A stretch of DNA of 64,000 bases, from NCBI RefSeq assembly GCF_964059015.1, contig NZ_OZ060383.1:310001-374000 (forward strand), given 5' to 3'. Shown piece after piece: positions 53,534-63,439 of this stretch. This DNA is from Buchnera aphidicola (Hyalopterus amygdali) (GTDB taxonomy: Bacteria > Pseudomonadota > Gammaproteobacteria > Enterobacterales > Enterobacteriaceae). A program made the position numbers and the translations under genes. Under the pieces are notes generated by a model, which saw only the letters and a list, made by a program, of their open reading frames with translations, searched no databases and was not told the DNA's origin. How positions within the stretch are numbered: position 1 is the stretch's first letter; each line of letters starts with the position of its first letter.

Positions 53534-53950
53534 TTAACTTTCTAGATTACCATCAATATTATATATTGAATTTTTTTTATCGGCGTGATTTTTTTTTAAA
53601 ATACTTAAAAAACGTTCATTTAAATAGAATTTTTGATTTAATATTCTTTTATTATCTTGATTTTTTTTCTTTAAAAAAGAACATATAGATAATATTTTAT
53701 TCCATCTATAATTTAATTCATCATGACCCGAATAGGGGAAAAAAACATTATATTTTTTTTCAAGTAATACTTTTATCTTTGTTAAAAAAGCAAGTTTTTT
53801 TAAAAAAAACTCTTTTTCTTTTGTAATTAACTCTATTTTTTTGATATTGATTTCTGAAGAAATCAAATACTTATTTTCTTTTTTAATTAATTTTTCTAGA
53901 GAAATAAGAATCATTCCTATTTCTTTAATTGTATTTATTAATTTTTTCAT
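53534..53950 (-). CDS. flgN: Flagellar export chaperone FlgN
   Basis: This small helical protein is recognised mainly by position and size: 138 residues (138 in E. coli FlgN), next to flgA, rich in helix-forming residues with LISLEKLIKKENKYL at the start. FlgN chaperones the hook-junction proteins FlgK and FlgL; flgK is here but flgL is not. flgM, the anti-sigma-28 gene that lies between flgN and flgA in E. coli, is absent. Confidence 0.8.
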   Translation of the reverse strand: MKKLINTIKEIGMILISLEKLIKKENKYLISSEINIKKIELITKEKEFFLKKLAFLTKIKVLLEKKYNVFFPYSGHDELNYRWNKILSICSFLKKKNQDNKRILNQKFYLNERFLSILKKNHADKKNSIYNIDGNLES

Positions 53951-54027
53951 TGTTTTAGTAAATTATATATTTAAATACTTTTATTATATTATTTAAATAT
54001 TATATGTAAAATAGTTAATTTAATATT

Positions 54028-54696
54028 TTATAAAATAACTACTACTTCGCCCCTTTTAGAAATTATTCCAGTTAATATTTTACCACTTTTTATTTTTACG
54101 CGTATTTTTTCTCTTCGATTTCCATGATTTAGAGATTTTCCTATCAAAATAATTTCAAAATTTTTTCCTTGTAGTTTTACAGTCACCTGTTGATTATTTT
54201 TAATTAACCAGCAAGGACGGGTAATAAAAGATGTAATTGGTTGAAAAGGAAAAATATCACGTAAGTTTACTCTATTAATAACATCTTTTTTATTAAAATA
54301 TGTACCACGAGGTAATACATCTAGTCTGCCTACTATACTTTTCAAGTCTCTTTCGGCAATTTTTGTGCCACGAGATATTTTTTTCTTTGCTATAATATAT
54401 TCGCCTTCTACTTGTAATTCAATTTGTAAATATTGTTTTTGAGAACCACACATTAAAATAATATCAATTAAACCAAAATCGTGAATATTATTAACTAATG
54501 AGAAAACAGGTTTTTCACAAATTAGTTTTTTTTTTAATGGAGTATGTATTATCACTTTTATATTTCTTGTTTTAAGAAAGTATTCTTTTTTAAAAAAATT
54601 GTTTAATTCATCAACTAAATTCCATGCATGCACGTTAAAAGGTTGAAAAGACAAAAATGAAATAAATAAATAAAAAAATATTTTAATTAATTGCAT
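54028..54696 (-). CDS. flgA: Flagellar P-ring chaperone FlgA
   Basis: FlgA helps FlgI assemble into the periplasmic P ring. A signal peptide (about residues 1-24, ending NVHA) is followed by the SAF-like domain with ISRGTKIAERDL and VLPRGTYFNKKDVINR, and the end IISKRGEVVV. It has 222 residues, against 219 in E. coli. It diverges from flgB over 268 bp of A/T-rich DNA in which no known flagellar class II site is recognisable. Confidence 0.93.
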   Translation of the reverse strand: MQLIKIFFYLFISFLSFQPFNVHAWNLVDELNNFFKKEYFLKTRNIKVIIHTPLKKKLICEKPVFSLVNNIHDFGLIDIILMCGSQKQYLQIELQVEGEYIIAKKKISRGTKIAERDLKSIVGRLDVLPRGTYFNKKDVINRVNLRDIFPFQPITSFITRPCWLIKNNQQVTVKLQGKNFEIILIGKSLNHGNRREKIRVKIKSGKILTGIISKRGEVVVIL

Positions 54697-54964
54697 TTTT
54701 TTCCCTTACTTGTCTAATAATTTAATTCAATAGAGAATGTATTAAATATTTTTTAATAAATATATTAAATTTTTAAGATTCTTTTCTTGATAGGAAGTAT
54801 CTAATATAGGTATATTATAAATTTAATTTATGAGTTAAAATATTTATATTTTTAATAAAATTAAATTTTAATAATTATTATTAATTTTTATTAAAAAAAT
54901 TAGAGTTAAAAAAACCGTTTATATTTCAAATTAATAACAAAAATAAAAAATTTAGGATAAAAAA

Positions 54965-55366
54965 ATGTTTTCTAAAATAAACAAAATGCTTGATTTTAAT
55001 AAAAAAATATTAAATTTATATGCTAAAAGACAAGAAATTTTATCATCAAATATAGCAAATTCTGACACACCTAACTATAAATCAAGAGACATTAATTTTA
55101 AAGATGAAATAAATAAAATAATAAAAAAAAATCATTCAATGATTAATTTAAAAAAAACTTCTTTACATCATTTAAGTCCAAAAAAAGATGATTATTCTAT
55201 TTTGCAGTTAAATTTTATAAAAGATACAAAAGTGAAATCAAATGGTAATACAGTAAATATGAATCGGGAAAGAATTGAATTTATAAAAAATATGTTAAAA
55301 TACGAAGAAAATATAGTATTCATAAAAAATGAAATCAAAAATATTATGCACGTATTAAAAGGATAA
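54965..55366 (+). CDS. flgB: Flagellar proximal rod protein FlgB
   Basis: FlgB is a rod subunit. It has 133 residues (138 in E. coli) with the N-terminal [19 protein letters not shown] motif common to axial flagellar proteins. The C-terminal helix ([20 protein letters not shown] in part) packs with it. The ribosome site TAGGATAAAAAA precedes the ATG. First gene of the flgBCDEFGH transcript; flgC starts 7 bp later. Confidence 0.94.
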   Translation: MFSKINKMLDFNKKILNLYAKRQEILSSNIANSDTPNYKSRDINFKDEINKIIKKNHSMINLKKTSLHHLSPKKDDYSILQLNFIKDTKVKSNGNTVNMNRERIEFIKNMLKYEENIVFIKNEIKNIMHVLKG

Positions 55367-55373
55367 AAAAATT

Positions 55374-55784
55374 ATGTCTTTATTAAATATAATTGATATT
55401 GCAGGTTCAGCTATGACAGCTCAATCAGAAAAAATTAACATTATTGCTAGTAACATAGCTAATGCAGAAAGTATAATATCTAAAGAAGGGAAGTTTTATC
55501 CGTATCTTGCAAAAAAAGTTATTTTTAAATTAAATCCAATAAAAAATTCATTAATTGGCGGTGTAAAAATTGCTAATATAGTAAACGATCCAAATCCAAC
55601 TCAACTAATATATGATCCCAACAATCCTTTATCTAATAAAAAAGGATACGTTTTAACTTCTAATGTTAATCCTATAACAGAAACAATAAATCACATTTCG
55701 GCTTCAAGAAATTACCAAGCTAATATAGAAGTAATGAAAACAGCAAAATTTATGATAATGAAAACATTATCAATTGGAGAATAA
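55374..55784 (+). CDS. flgC: Flagellar proximal rod protein FlgC
   Basis: FlgC is a rod subunit. It has 136 residues (134 in E. coli): N-terminal SAMTAQSEKINIIASNIANA and C-terminal EVMKTAKFMIMKTLSIGE, with ISASRNYQANIEVM matching the rod/hook C-terminal helix. It has the usual place between flgB and flgD, with spacing of a few bases on each side. Confidence 0.95.
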   Translation: MSLLNIIDIAGSAMTAQSEKINIIASNIANAESIISKEGKFYPYLAKKVIFKLNPIKNSLIGGVKIANIVNDPNPTQLIYDPNNPLSNKKGYVLTSNVNPITETINHISASRNYQANIEVMKTAKFMIMKTLSIGE

Positions 55785-55795
55785 GAGGAGAAAAA

Positions 55796-56473
55796 ATGAA
55801 TGCTACACATATTAATTCTTCTATAAATAATAATATAACTGAAAAAAATATTAATGATTTAAAAAATAACTCTAGTGCACTAGATTTACAAAAAAACTTT
55901 TTGGGTCTATTAATAGCACAAATTAAAAACCAAGACCCAACAGATCCCATTAAAAATACAGAATTAACATCACAGCTGGCTCAAATTAATACTGCAACTG
56001 GTATTGAAAAATTAAATAATACTGTTGGTCTTTTTTCTAATAAAATTAATCAAAGTCAAAATATACAAGTATCTTCATTAATTGGACATCATGTAATGAT
56101 ACCTAATTCTCAAATTGTACATACTGAAGGCATTGATACAAAATTTGGATTAGAAGTAATTAGTGACACAACAACCATAAATATTAAAATTATGGACAAT
56201 GCAGGAAAAATTGTATACGTTAAAAAAATAAATAATTTAAAATCTGGTATTCATAGTTTTGTATGGGATGGTAAAAATCTAGATAAAGAAGAGATGAAAA
56301 CAGGAAGATATAATGTTTATATTTCAGCGAAGAATAAAGAAAAAGATGTTCCCGCACAAGTTTTAAGTGAAGCTTTAGTAAATAGTATTATTACTTCTTC
56401 TTCAGATCCAATTATTGATTTGGGGGCTATGGGGACAACAACCTTATCTAAAATCCGTAAAATTCTTGAATAA
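55796..56473 (+). CDS. flgD: Flagellar hook capping protein FlgD
   Basis: FlgD caps the growing hook and directs addition of FlgE. It has 225 residues (231 in E. coli). The N-terminal QKNFLGLLIAQIKNQDPTDP motif is the family signature, and the C-terminal part is an Ig-like/tudor domain with SGIHSFVWDGKNLD. A GAGGAGAAAA ribosome site sits right before its ATG. Confidence 0.94.
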   Translation: MNATHINSSINNNITEKNINDLKNNSSALDLQKNFLGLLIAQIKNQDPTDPIKNTELTSQLAQINTATGIEKLNNTVGLFSNKINQSQNIQVSSLIGHHVMIPNSQIVHTEGIDTKFGLEVISDTTTINIKIMDNAGKIVYVKKINNLKSGIHSFVWDGKNLDKEEMKTGRYNVYISAKNKEKDVPAQVLSEALVNSIITSSSDPIIDLGAMGTTTLSKIRKILE

Positions 56474-56527
56474 ATAAAATGCAATTTAATTAAAAATTTG
56501 TTTGTAAAATTATTAAGGAAAAAGTAT

Positions 56528-57760
56528 ATGTCAATTATTAACGCCATAAATGGTTTAATGGCTAGTAACGATTATATAGATATTGTATCTAATAATATAT
56601 CCAATGCTTCAACTATTGGATTTAAATCCAGTACTCCTTTATTTTTCGATATAATTTCTAATTCACCTCAATCTAATCAAATTACTAGATCTGGTGTTGG
56701 AATGTCAAATACAGTACAAAATTTTAATAATGGAGTACTAATACAAACAGATAGAGATCTCGATTTAGGGATTGTACAAGAAGGTTTTTTTCGTATTATA
56801 GATGCTAAAGGTTATATTCACTATACAAGAAATGGTCATTTTTTACTTGATAATAATAAAAATATTATCAATTCTCAAGGCATGTACTTAACTGGTCAAA
56901 ACCAATGTGATTTTAAAAATGATTTAAACAACGTATCTAAATTAGAACCTATAAATTTAAAAAAATCTTATTCATTAAAAGCAAAACCAACAAATCAAAT
57001 TGATTTAATAGCACAATTAATTACTGATTTTAATTCTACAAATAGTATAACAGGAACAAATGATAATATATATAATTCAGAAATTTACAATGTTACTATT
57101 TATGATAAAAATGCAAATCCTCAAAAAATAAATTTTTCTTTCAATAAAATTAATGATAATCAATGGAAATTAAATATAAAGTTAAAAGATGAAAAAAATC
57201 CTCCTTTTCAAGAAATTATCAATAATGATTTTATTTTAGATTTCAATTCTGAAGGTAAATTAATTTCAAACTCTGATTTAAAAATTACATCAAAAAATTC
57301 TAAAAATATTGTTTTAGAAAATATCAAATTAAATATAAAATGTGATCTTAAAAAATCAGAAACTGATAATTCTTTAATAGAACTCTCTCAAAATGGATAT
57401 TCAGAAGGTTATTTACAAAATTTTGAAATTTTAAATAATGGTGAAATTATTGGTCAATATACAAATGAACAAGAGCAAAAAATAGGACAAATATTTTTAT
57501 CTAAATTTATTAGTCCGGAGAAATTAAAACCTGAAAGTGGTAGTATGTGGTCTGCAACAAATACAGCTGGAAAAGAAAAAATAGGAATAGCCGGAGACCA
57601 AGGTTTTGGTGTTTTATATACAAAATCTTTAGAATCTTCAAATGTTGATCTAAATAAAGAGCTGATTAACATGATTATTGCGCAACGTAACTATCAATCT
57701 AGCGCTCAAGCTTTTAAAACTGAAGATAAAATAATTAATACATTAATTAATTTAAGATAA
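56528..57760 (+). CDS. flgE: Flagellar hook protein FlgE
   Basis: FlgE forms the hook. It has 410 residues from the ATG at 56528, chosen since AAGGA lies 8 bases before it and [10 protein letters not shown] aligns with the E. coli start; an earlier in-frame ATG at 56498 adds ten unmatched residues. The N-terminal [17 protein letters not shown] and C-terminal [20 protein letters not shown] are the terminal helices of axial proteins; the middle D1/D2 domain is Lys/Asn-rich and diverged. E. coli FlgE has 402 residues. Confidence 0.95.
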   Translation: MSIINAINGLMASNDYIDIVSNNISNASTIGFKSSTPLFFDIISNSPQSNQITRSGVGMSNTVQNFNNGVLIQTDRDLDLGIVQEGFFRIIDAKGYIHYTRNGHFLLDNNKNIINSQGMYLTGQNQCDFKNDLNNVSKLEPINLKKSYSLKAKPTNQIDLIAQLITDFNSTNSITGTNDNIYNSEIYNVTIYDKNANPQKINFSFNKINDNQWKLNIKLKDEKNPPFQEIINNDFILDFNSEGKLISNSDLKITSKNSKNIVLENIKLNIKCDLKKSETDNSLIELSQNGYSEGYLQNFEILNNGEIIGQYTNEQEQKIGQIFLSKFISPEKLKPESGSMWSATNTAGKEKIGIAGDQGFGVLYTKSLESSNVDLNKELINMIIAQRNYQSSAQAFKTEDKIINTLINLR

Positions 57761-57781
57761 TTTATTAAATTGGATTGAATA

Positions 57782-58510
57782 ATGGAAAAAGCAATACATG
57801 AATCAATGAATGCAGCTTTAAGAACATTAGAAAAACAAGCGATCATTGCTAATAATTTAGCTAACATATCAACAATTGGTTTTAAAGAAGAATTCAATTA
57901 TTTTATAAGAAATAAAAATTCTCAAGACATAAATAAAAAATATTATAATTTTTCTTCAGGCAATTTTATTCAAACTGAAAGAAAATTAGATTTAATTGTT
58001 CAAGATAATGGTTGGTTAGTAACAAAAGATCAAAATGGTCAAGAAGCATATACAAAAAATGGTCATATAACAATTAATGAAAACGGCAAATTGACTATTC
58101 AAAATCATGAATTAGTACTTAATGAGGGTAATATTAAAATACCTCATGGTATAGATCTAAAAATTTTACCTGATGGTACAATTAAACAAATTCAAAAAAA
58201 TCGAGATAAAATTATTGAATCACAAATAGCCACATTAAAACTAGTACGTATTTCAAATAATAGTCTCATAAAAAAAGAAAATGGTCTATTTTACAATAAA
58301 AAAAAATTATTTAATAAAAAAATAATTCTTCCTCATGATAATAGTATACGTATAAAATCAGAAACATTAGAAGCAAGTAATGTAAATCCAACGAAAAATA
58401 TGATTGATATGATTTCAAACGCACGACAATTTGAAATGAATATGAAAATTATATCTATATGCGATCAAAATATAGAACGTGCAAATCAACTATTTAACAT
58501 TAATAATTAA
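57782..58510 (+). CDS. flgF: Flagellar proximal rod protein FlgF
   Basis: FlgF is a rod protein with 242 residues (251 in E. coli). N-terminal [18 protein letters not shown] and C-terminal [20 protein letters not shown] mark the family. The start [14 protein letters not shown] aligns with E. coli MDHAIYTAMGAAS. It starts 21 bp after flgE and is 19 bp before flgG. Confidence 0.94.
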   Translation: MEKAIHESMNAALRTLEKQAIIANNLANISTIGFKEEFNYFIRNKNSQDINKKYYNFSSGNFIQTERKLDLIVQDNGWLVTKDQNGQEAYTKNGHITINENGKLTIQNHELVLNEGNIKIPHGIDLKILPDGTIKQIQKNRDKIIESQIATLKLVRISNNSLIKKENGLFYNKKKLFNKKIILPHDNSIRIKSETLEASNVNPTKNMIDMISNARQFEMNMKIISICDQNIERANQLFNINN

Positions 58511-58529
58511 TTTAATAAGGGATAAAAAA

Positions 58530-59312
58530 ATGATTCCGTCTTTATGGATTTCTAAAACAGGACTTGATGCCCAACAAATAAATATGAATGTTATTTCTAA
58601 TAATTTAGCAAACGTCAGTACAAATGGATTTAAAAGATCTAGAGCAATATTTGAAGATTTGATTTATCAAACAATACGACAAGCTGGGACAAATTCATCA
58701 ATTGATACCAACTTACCATCTGGATTGCAATTAGGTACAGGTGTAAGACCAGTGTCTACTGAAAGAATTCACAGCCAAGGAAATTTATCTAAGACTGATT
58801 CTTCAAAAGATGTGGCTATCAACGGATCAGGTTTTTTTCAAGTACAACTTCCAGATGGAAATATGGCATATACTCGAGATGGTTCATTTCAATTAGATCA
58901 AAATGGACAATTAGTTACTAATAGTGGCTTCCCAATTGTACCAGAAATTAGTATTCCACCTAATTCAACAAATATTAATATAGCAAGAGATGGTATTATT
59001 AGTGTAATTATACAAGGACAAACGCAACCAATTTCTATTGGGCAATTAAATTTAATTAATTTTATGAATAGTGCTGGATTAGAAAGTTTGGGCGAAAATT
59101 TATACCAAGAAACTCAAGCTTCTGGTAGTCCTATGGATACAACACCTGGATTAAATGGAACGGGTTTATTATATCAAGGATATCTTGAAACCTCTAATGT
59201 TAACGTTGCTGAAGAATTAGTAAACATGATTCAAACACAAAGAGCATATGAAATCAATAGTAAAGCTATAAATACTTCAGATCAAATGTTACAAAAATTA
59301 TCTCAACTATAA
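58530..59312 (+). CDS. flgG: Flagellar distal rod protein FlgG
   Basis: FlgG forms the distal rod. It has 260 residues, identical in length to E. coli FlgG, and is the best conserved of the axial proteins here: [50 protein letters not shown], and [21 protein letters not shown] use the ATG at 58530, with AAGGG before it; an upstream in-frame start at 58479 overlaps flgF and is not supported. Confidence 0.96.
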   Translation: MIPSLWISKTGLDAQQINMNVISNNLANVSTNGFKRSRAIFEDLIYQTIRQAGTNSSIDTNLPSGLQLGTGVRPVSTERIHSQGNLSKTDSSKDVAINGSGFFQVQLPDGNMAYTRDGSFQLDQNGQLVTNSGFPIVPEISIPPNSTNINIARDGIISVIIQGQTQPISIGQLNLINFMNSAGLESLGENLYQETQASGSPMDTTPGLNGTGLLYQGYLETSNVNVAEELVNMIQTQRAYEINSKAINTSDQMLQKLSQL

Positions 59313-59385
59313 CAATTGATCTTTATATAAAAAATAAATTTAAAAATACACATTTTAAAATTTTTTAATTAAGGATCATTTTTCC

Positions 59386-60102
59386 GTGGTAAAATTATTT
59401 AGTTATAAAATTAAATATTATTTCACTGCTTTCTTTTTAATATTTATTCAAAGTTGTTCATGTATTGAACATAAATCTTTATTCGGTGATATTACAACTG
59501 CTGTTGCTCCTAATATGACGCCTACAACAAAAAATGGTTCTTTATTTCAAGAAAAGCAATCTATAAATTATGGATATCGGTCATTATTTGAAGATCACCG
59601 ATCTTATAATATAGGAGATATAGTAACTGTTTTATTACAAGAAAACATTAGTGCTAGCAATAGTTCTTCTTCTAACTTAACTCGAGACGGAACTACAAAT
59701 TTAGGTGTAACAATAACACCAGGAAAATTAAATCCTATGTTAGGATTTAATCTTAATGATAATACGACAGGATTAGATAGTATAGGAAAAAACGATTTTT
59801 CAGGAAAAGGTAGCAATTCAGCTAAAAATACATTTACTGGTCTTATGACTGTTACTGTTCAACAGGTATTACCAAATGGAAATTTAAAGGTTATTGGTGA
59901 AAAAAAAGTAGCTATTAATGAAGGAATAGAATTTATTCGCTTTTCAGGTGTAATTAATCCTAGTAATATTAATAAAAACAACTTAGTCGCATCTACTCAA
60001 ATTGCTGATACACGTATTGAATATATTAGCAATAGTCGTATTCATGATACGCAGAAAATGGGTTGGTTACAACGATTTTTATTAAAAATTTCACCTATTT
60101 AA
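59386..60102 (+). CDS. flgH: Flagellar L-ring lipoprotein FlgH
   Basis: FlgH forms the outer-membrane L ring. It has 238 residues (232 in E. coli) from a GTG start that has AAGGA ten bases before it. An N-terminal hydrophobic segment ends in FIQSCSC, where E. coli has LTGC; the lipobox is thus non-canonical at position -2. Downstream blocks match well: [54 protein letters not shown] and [13 protein letters not shown]. LolCDE, encoded in this window, would handle its lipid form. A terminator follows. Confidence 0.94.
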   Translation: MVKLFSYKIKYYFTAFFLIFIQSCSCIEHKSLFGDITTAVAPNMTPTTKNGSLFQEKQSINYGYRSLFEDHRSYNIGDIVTVLLQENISASNSSSSNLTRDGTTNLGVTITPGKLNPMLGFNLNDNTTGLDSIGKNDFSGKGSNSAKNTFTGLMTVTVQQVLPNGNLKVIGEKKVAINEGIEFIRFSGVINPSNINKNNLVASTQIADTRIEYISNSRIHDTQKMGWLQRFLLKISPI

Positions 60103-60132
60103 CAAATAAAAAACTAATTTTTTAAAAATTTA

Positions 60133-60165
60133 TCCCATAGGGAATTCATTGAATACCTTATGGGA
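60133..60165 (+). terminator. Hairpin between flgH and flgI
   Basis: TCCCATAGGG and CCTTATGGGA form a 10-bp stem (one G-T pair) with an A/T-rich loop, 30 bp after the flgH stop and followed by AAAATTTATATTTTA. It may divide the flg run into flgB-H and flgI-K transcription units. Confidence 0.65.
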
Positions 60166-60267
60166 AAAATTTATATTTTAAACCAAATAAAAAATTTATT
60201 ACAGATCTTTTATATATAAAATATATGAAAAATAAAATAAACGAAATAAATATATATAAGGTATTTT

Positions 60268-61344
60268 ATGTTTAATATGATATCGTTATCAAAATTTATT
60301 ATTTTTATTTTAATAAATTTATGTTCTTGTGTATATGCCGAAAAAATACGTGATTTAACAAGTATTGAAGGCATAAGAGATAATCAATTAATTGGTTACG
60401 GATTAGTAGTAGGTCTAGATGGAACGGGAGATCAATCAATACAAAATCCATTTACAAATCAGTCATTACATAATATGTTATCTCAATTAGGTATAACAAT
60501 GTCGCATAATGCTAAAATGCATGTAAAAAATGTAGCCGCAGTTATAGTTACAGCAAAATTACCTGCTTTTAGTCATCCGGGAGAAAAAATAGATGTCATA
60601 GTTTCATCCATGGGAGATGCGAGAAGCCTTAAGGGGGGGACATTGTTAATGACACCTCTAAGGGGTACCGATAACCAAATTTATGCTATTGCTCAGGGTA
60701 ATGTATTAGTTTCTGAAAAAAATAGTTCTGAAAAAAGAATCCATGCGTTTATTTTAAATCAAGTCAATTCAGGAAGAATAAATCGTGGAGCAACTATTGA
60801 AAAAGAAGTAATAAATAATTTTGGAAAAAACAAAGTTATAAACTTGCAATTAAATCAAGAAGATTTTAGTACAGCACAACAAATAAGTGATATGATTAAC
60901 ATAAAATATCCAGATACAGCAACAGCTTTAGATGCAAAAACAGTACAATTAAATACATATGCTAATAACACAATACAAGTACATATGCTTTCTAACATTC
61001 AGAATATAGATATTACTGTGCCAACTCAAGAAGCTAAAGTGATAATTAATCCTAGAACTGGATCAGTCGTTATTAATCAAGAAGTACAATTAGGAACATG
61101 TATTATTTCACATGGCGATTTATCTATATTAATAGATCAAAAAAGTCATCAAAATATTCATTCAAATATTTTAAATGTGCTAAAAAACAATAACTATGCC
61201 GAAAATGATTTGCGCAAAAAAACAAATTTAAATAATATTGTGCGAATATTAAATTCTTTAGGAATTCAACCTGATGAATTAATATCTATTTTACAACTTA
61301 TGAAAAATGCTGGTTGTCTTCACGCTAAATTGGAAATTATTTAA
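60268..61344 (+). CDS. flgI: Flagellar P-ring protein FlgI
   Basis: FlgI forms the periplasmic P ring around the rod. It has 358 residues (365 in E. coli), with a signal peptide cut after VYA (about residue 24) and then KIRDLTSIEGIRDNQLIGYG, GLVVGLDGTGDQS and GGTLLMTPLRGTDNQIYA. FlgA assists its assembly. AAGGTATTTT is the likely ribosome site. flgJ starts at its stop (TAATG overlap). Confidence 0.96.
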   Translation: MFNMISLSKFIIFILINLCSCVYAEKIRDLTSIEGIRDNQLIGYGLVVGLDGTGDQSIQNPFTNQSLHNMLSQLGITMSHNAKMHVKNVAAVIVTAKLPAFSHPGEKIDVIVSSMGDARSLKGGTLLMTPLRGTDNQIYAIAQGNVLVSEKNSSEKRIHAFILNQVNSGRINRGATIEKEVINNFGKNKVINLQLNQEDFSTAQQISDMINIKYPDTATALDAKTVQLNTYANNTIQVHMLSNIQNIDITVPTQEAKVIINPRTGSVVINQEVQLGTCIISHGDLSILIDQKSHQNIHSNILNVLKNNNYAENDLRKKTNLNNIVRILNSLGIQPDELISILQLMKNAGCLHAKLEII

Positions 61345-61646
61345 TGAAAAATAATTTATCTTTATTTGAAAAAATAAATTATAACACAACATTAGTTAAT
61401 AATACAAAATATCAAAATTTTAATAATTCTAAAAAATATGAAATAAAAATAGCAAGAGAAGTAGAAGGAATTTTTATTCAAATACTTTTAAAAAGCATGA
61501 GAAATTCTTTAATAGAAAATAATCTTTTAAATAACAACCAAAGTCGTCTGTATACAGAAATTTATGATGAACAAATTTCTAAAGAAATGAGTACCAAGGG
61601 AATAGGGTTAGCAAATATTATTTTGCAACAAATTCAAAAAAAATAA
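61344..61646 (+). CDS. flgJ: Rod-capping protein FlgJ, lacking the muramidase domain
   Basis: FlgJ caps the growing rod; in E. coli (313 residues) it also carries a C-terminal beta-N-acetylglucosaminidase that clears peptidoglycan. Only 100 residues are present, the rod-cap half: REVEGIFIQILLKSMRNSL and LYTEIYDEQISKEMSTKGIGL. The glycosidase half has no trace before flgK, 40 bp on. ATG overlaps the flgI stop by one base. The rod may cross a thin wall or use another hydrolase. Confidence 0.9.
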   Translation: MKNNLSLFEKINYNTTLVNNTKYQNFNNSKKYEIKIAREVEGIFIQILLKSMRNSLIENNLLNNNQSRLYTEIYDEQISKEMSTKGIGLANIILQQIQKK

Positions 61647-61686
61647 TCATATAAATTATGATATTTCTTAAAAAAAGGAACAATAT

Positions 61687-63321
61687 ATGAGTTCTATTTT
61701 AACTTCTACTGTTACTGGAATAAATGCAATAAAAATCCTACTCCATGAAACTGCTAATAAAATTATCAATCCAAATTATAAAGAACCGATAGGACAAAAC
61801 ATTTTTATAGAAAATACTGTAGATGAATCTAATTTAAATCCAGGAGTACAAATAAAACAAGTATATGATGACTATAATGATTTTATTCGAGAAGAAAAAA
61901 GAAGAATTAGTGAAAGAGTACAAGATGAACAAACAAAAATAGAAGAATATTTGAAATTAGAAGATTTGTTTGGTGAGAAATCAAATATTTTTAATCTTTT
62001 AATAAATCAGTTATATTCTTCTATAGAAAATGATATTATTAATAATAATGAAAATGTATTTAATAAAGATATAGAAAACAACTTACAAACAATTGTTCGA
62101 GAATTAAAAAATTTTAATGACAAATTAAAATTTTTAGAAAAAGATGTAAAAGATTCAATTTCAGAAAAAATAAAACAGGCAAACATATTAATTAATAAGA
62201 TTTATGATATTAATATCGATATTCGTTTTTTTCCTGTTGCTCAATTGCCAAATAGAATAGATAGTTTTATAGACCAACGAGATGAATTAATTGATCAATT
62301 AAATGATATTATCGGGGTGAAGGTAGTTAAGGGGGACAATACGTTTAAAGTTTGTTTAAATAATGGTATGTGTATTATTGATGACCAAAAAAAACAAAAT
62401 TTAATTGCATTAACATCTAGTACTGACGATAAATATATTAGTGTAGGATATATAGATGAAAACGATAATACGTTAAAAAAAATGGAACATATGATTCCCA
62501 GCGCTTCTTTAGGGGCTCTCCTTATGTTTCGAAGAGAAGATTTACAAAATGCTAAAAATAAACTTGGTCAATTAACCATAAATTTTGCTGATAGTATCAA
62601 TGAATGTCATACATTAGGATACGATATTCTTGGAAACCTAGGAAAACAAATTTTTAGTATTAGTAATCCAGAAATCATACCTAGCTCAACTAATGAATCA
62701 GATCCACATACATCTATTACATGGGTGGATACAAGTAATGCACAAGATAGTAATTACATAGTCTTTTTAAAAAATAACAATTGGACAGTTACAAGATTAC
62801 GAGATCATTTAACAGTAGAACTTGAAATATATCAACAAGATAATAATACATATCTTACCTTCGACGGAATGGAATTGAAAATAGAAGGTAATAATGCTGA
62901 AGGCAATGTTTATATGATCAAACCATATTCTAAAACTTTAGATGAAATGAAATTATTAATTGTTAAAAATGATTTATTTTCAATATCTTCATCTGATGAT
63001 CTCAATCAAAAAAATAAAATTAATGCTATTAAAATACATCATTTAAATCAAGATCTTCTAGTTAATAAACAAGAAACATTATATGAATCTTATGCAAGAT
63101 TTTTAAAATCTATATCATATAAATGTAATGATCTTGAAGAAAAAGTGCCATTTAAGCGAAATATGATTGAAATATTAAAAAATAAAAAATTATCAGAATC
63201 TGACAATATTGATGAAAATTACCAGAATTTAAATTATGAACAAAGATGCTATCTTGCAAATGTTAAAATTTTAAAAATGGCAGAAACAATTTTTAATGAA
63301 ATAGTTGATTGTTATAGTTAA
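61687..63321 (+). CDS. flgK: Flagellar hook-filament junction protein FlgK
   Basis: FlgK (HAP1) sits on the hook as the first junction protein. It has 544 residues (547 in E. coli). The N-terminal start is SSILTSTVTGINAIKILLHE; NLNPGVQIKQVYDDYNDFI, the YDINIDI coiled-coil region and DQRDELIDQLNDIIGVKV are recognisable; the C-terminal helix YLANVKILKMAETIFNEI replaces the usual LQQYQQAYAANAKV region in diverged form. flgL, its partner downstream in E. coli, is missing. Overall diverged but not disrupted. Confidence 0.9.
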   Translation: MSSILTSTVTGINAIKILLHETANKIINPNYKEPIGQNIFIENTVDESNLNPGVQIKQVYDDYNDFIREEKRRISERVQDEQTKIEEYLKLEDLFGEKSNIFNLLINQLYSSIENDIINNNENVFNKDIENNLQTIVRELKNFNDKLKFLEKDVKDSISEKIKQANILINKIYDINIDIRFFPVAQLPNRIDSFIDQRDELIDQLNDIIGVKVVKGDNTFKVCLNNGMCIIDDQKKQNLIALTSSTDDKYISVGYIDENDNTLKKMEHMIPSASLGALLMFRREDLQNAKNKLGQLTINFADSINECHTLGYDILGNLGKQIFSISNPEIIPSSTNESDPHTSITWVDTSNAQDSNYIVFLKNNNWTVTRLRDHLTVELEIYQQDNNTYLTFDGMELKIEGNNAEGNVYMIKPYSKTLDEMKLLIVKNDLFSISSSDDLNQKNKINAIKIHHLNQDLLVNKQETLYESYARFLKSISYKCNDLEEKVPFKRNMIEILKNKKLSESDNIDENYQNLNYEQRCYLANVKILKMAETIFNEIVDCYS

Positions 63322-63350
63322 TTTACTAAAAAACTTTTTACAAAAAAAAT

Positions 63351-63383
63351 AAAAACTTACTTAAAAAGTAAGTTTTTATTTTT
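63351..63383. terminator. Strong terminator between flgK and rne
   Basis: AAAAACTTACTT (63351-63362) and AAGTAAGTTTTT (63366-63377) are a perfect 12-bp stem with a 3-nt loop, followed by ATTTTTT. It ends flgK transcription and, from the other side, may end rne. Confidence 0.85.
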
Positions 63384-63439
63384 TATAAAATTTATATTTT
63401 AATAATGAATAACAACCACTTGAATATAAAAAAATTATT

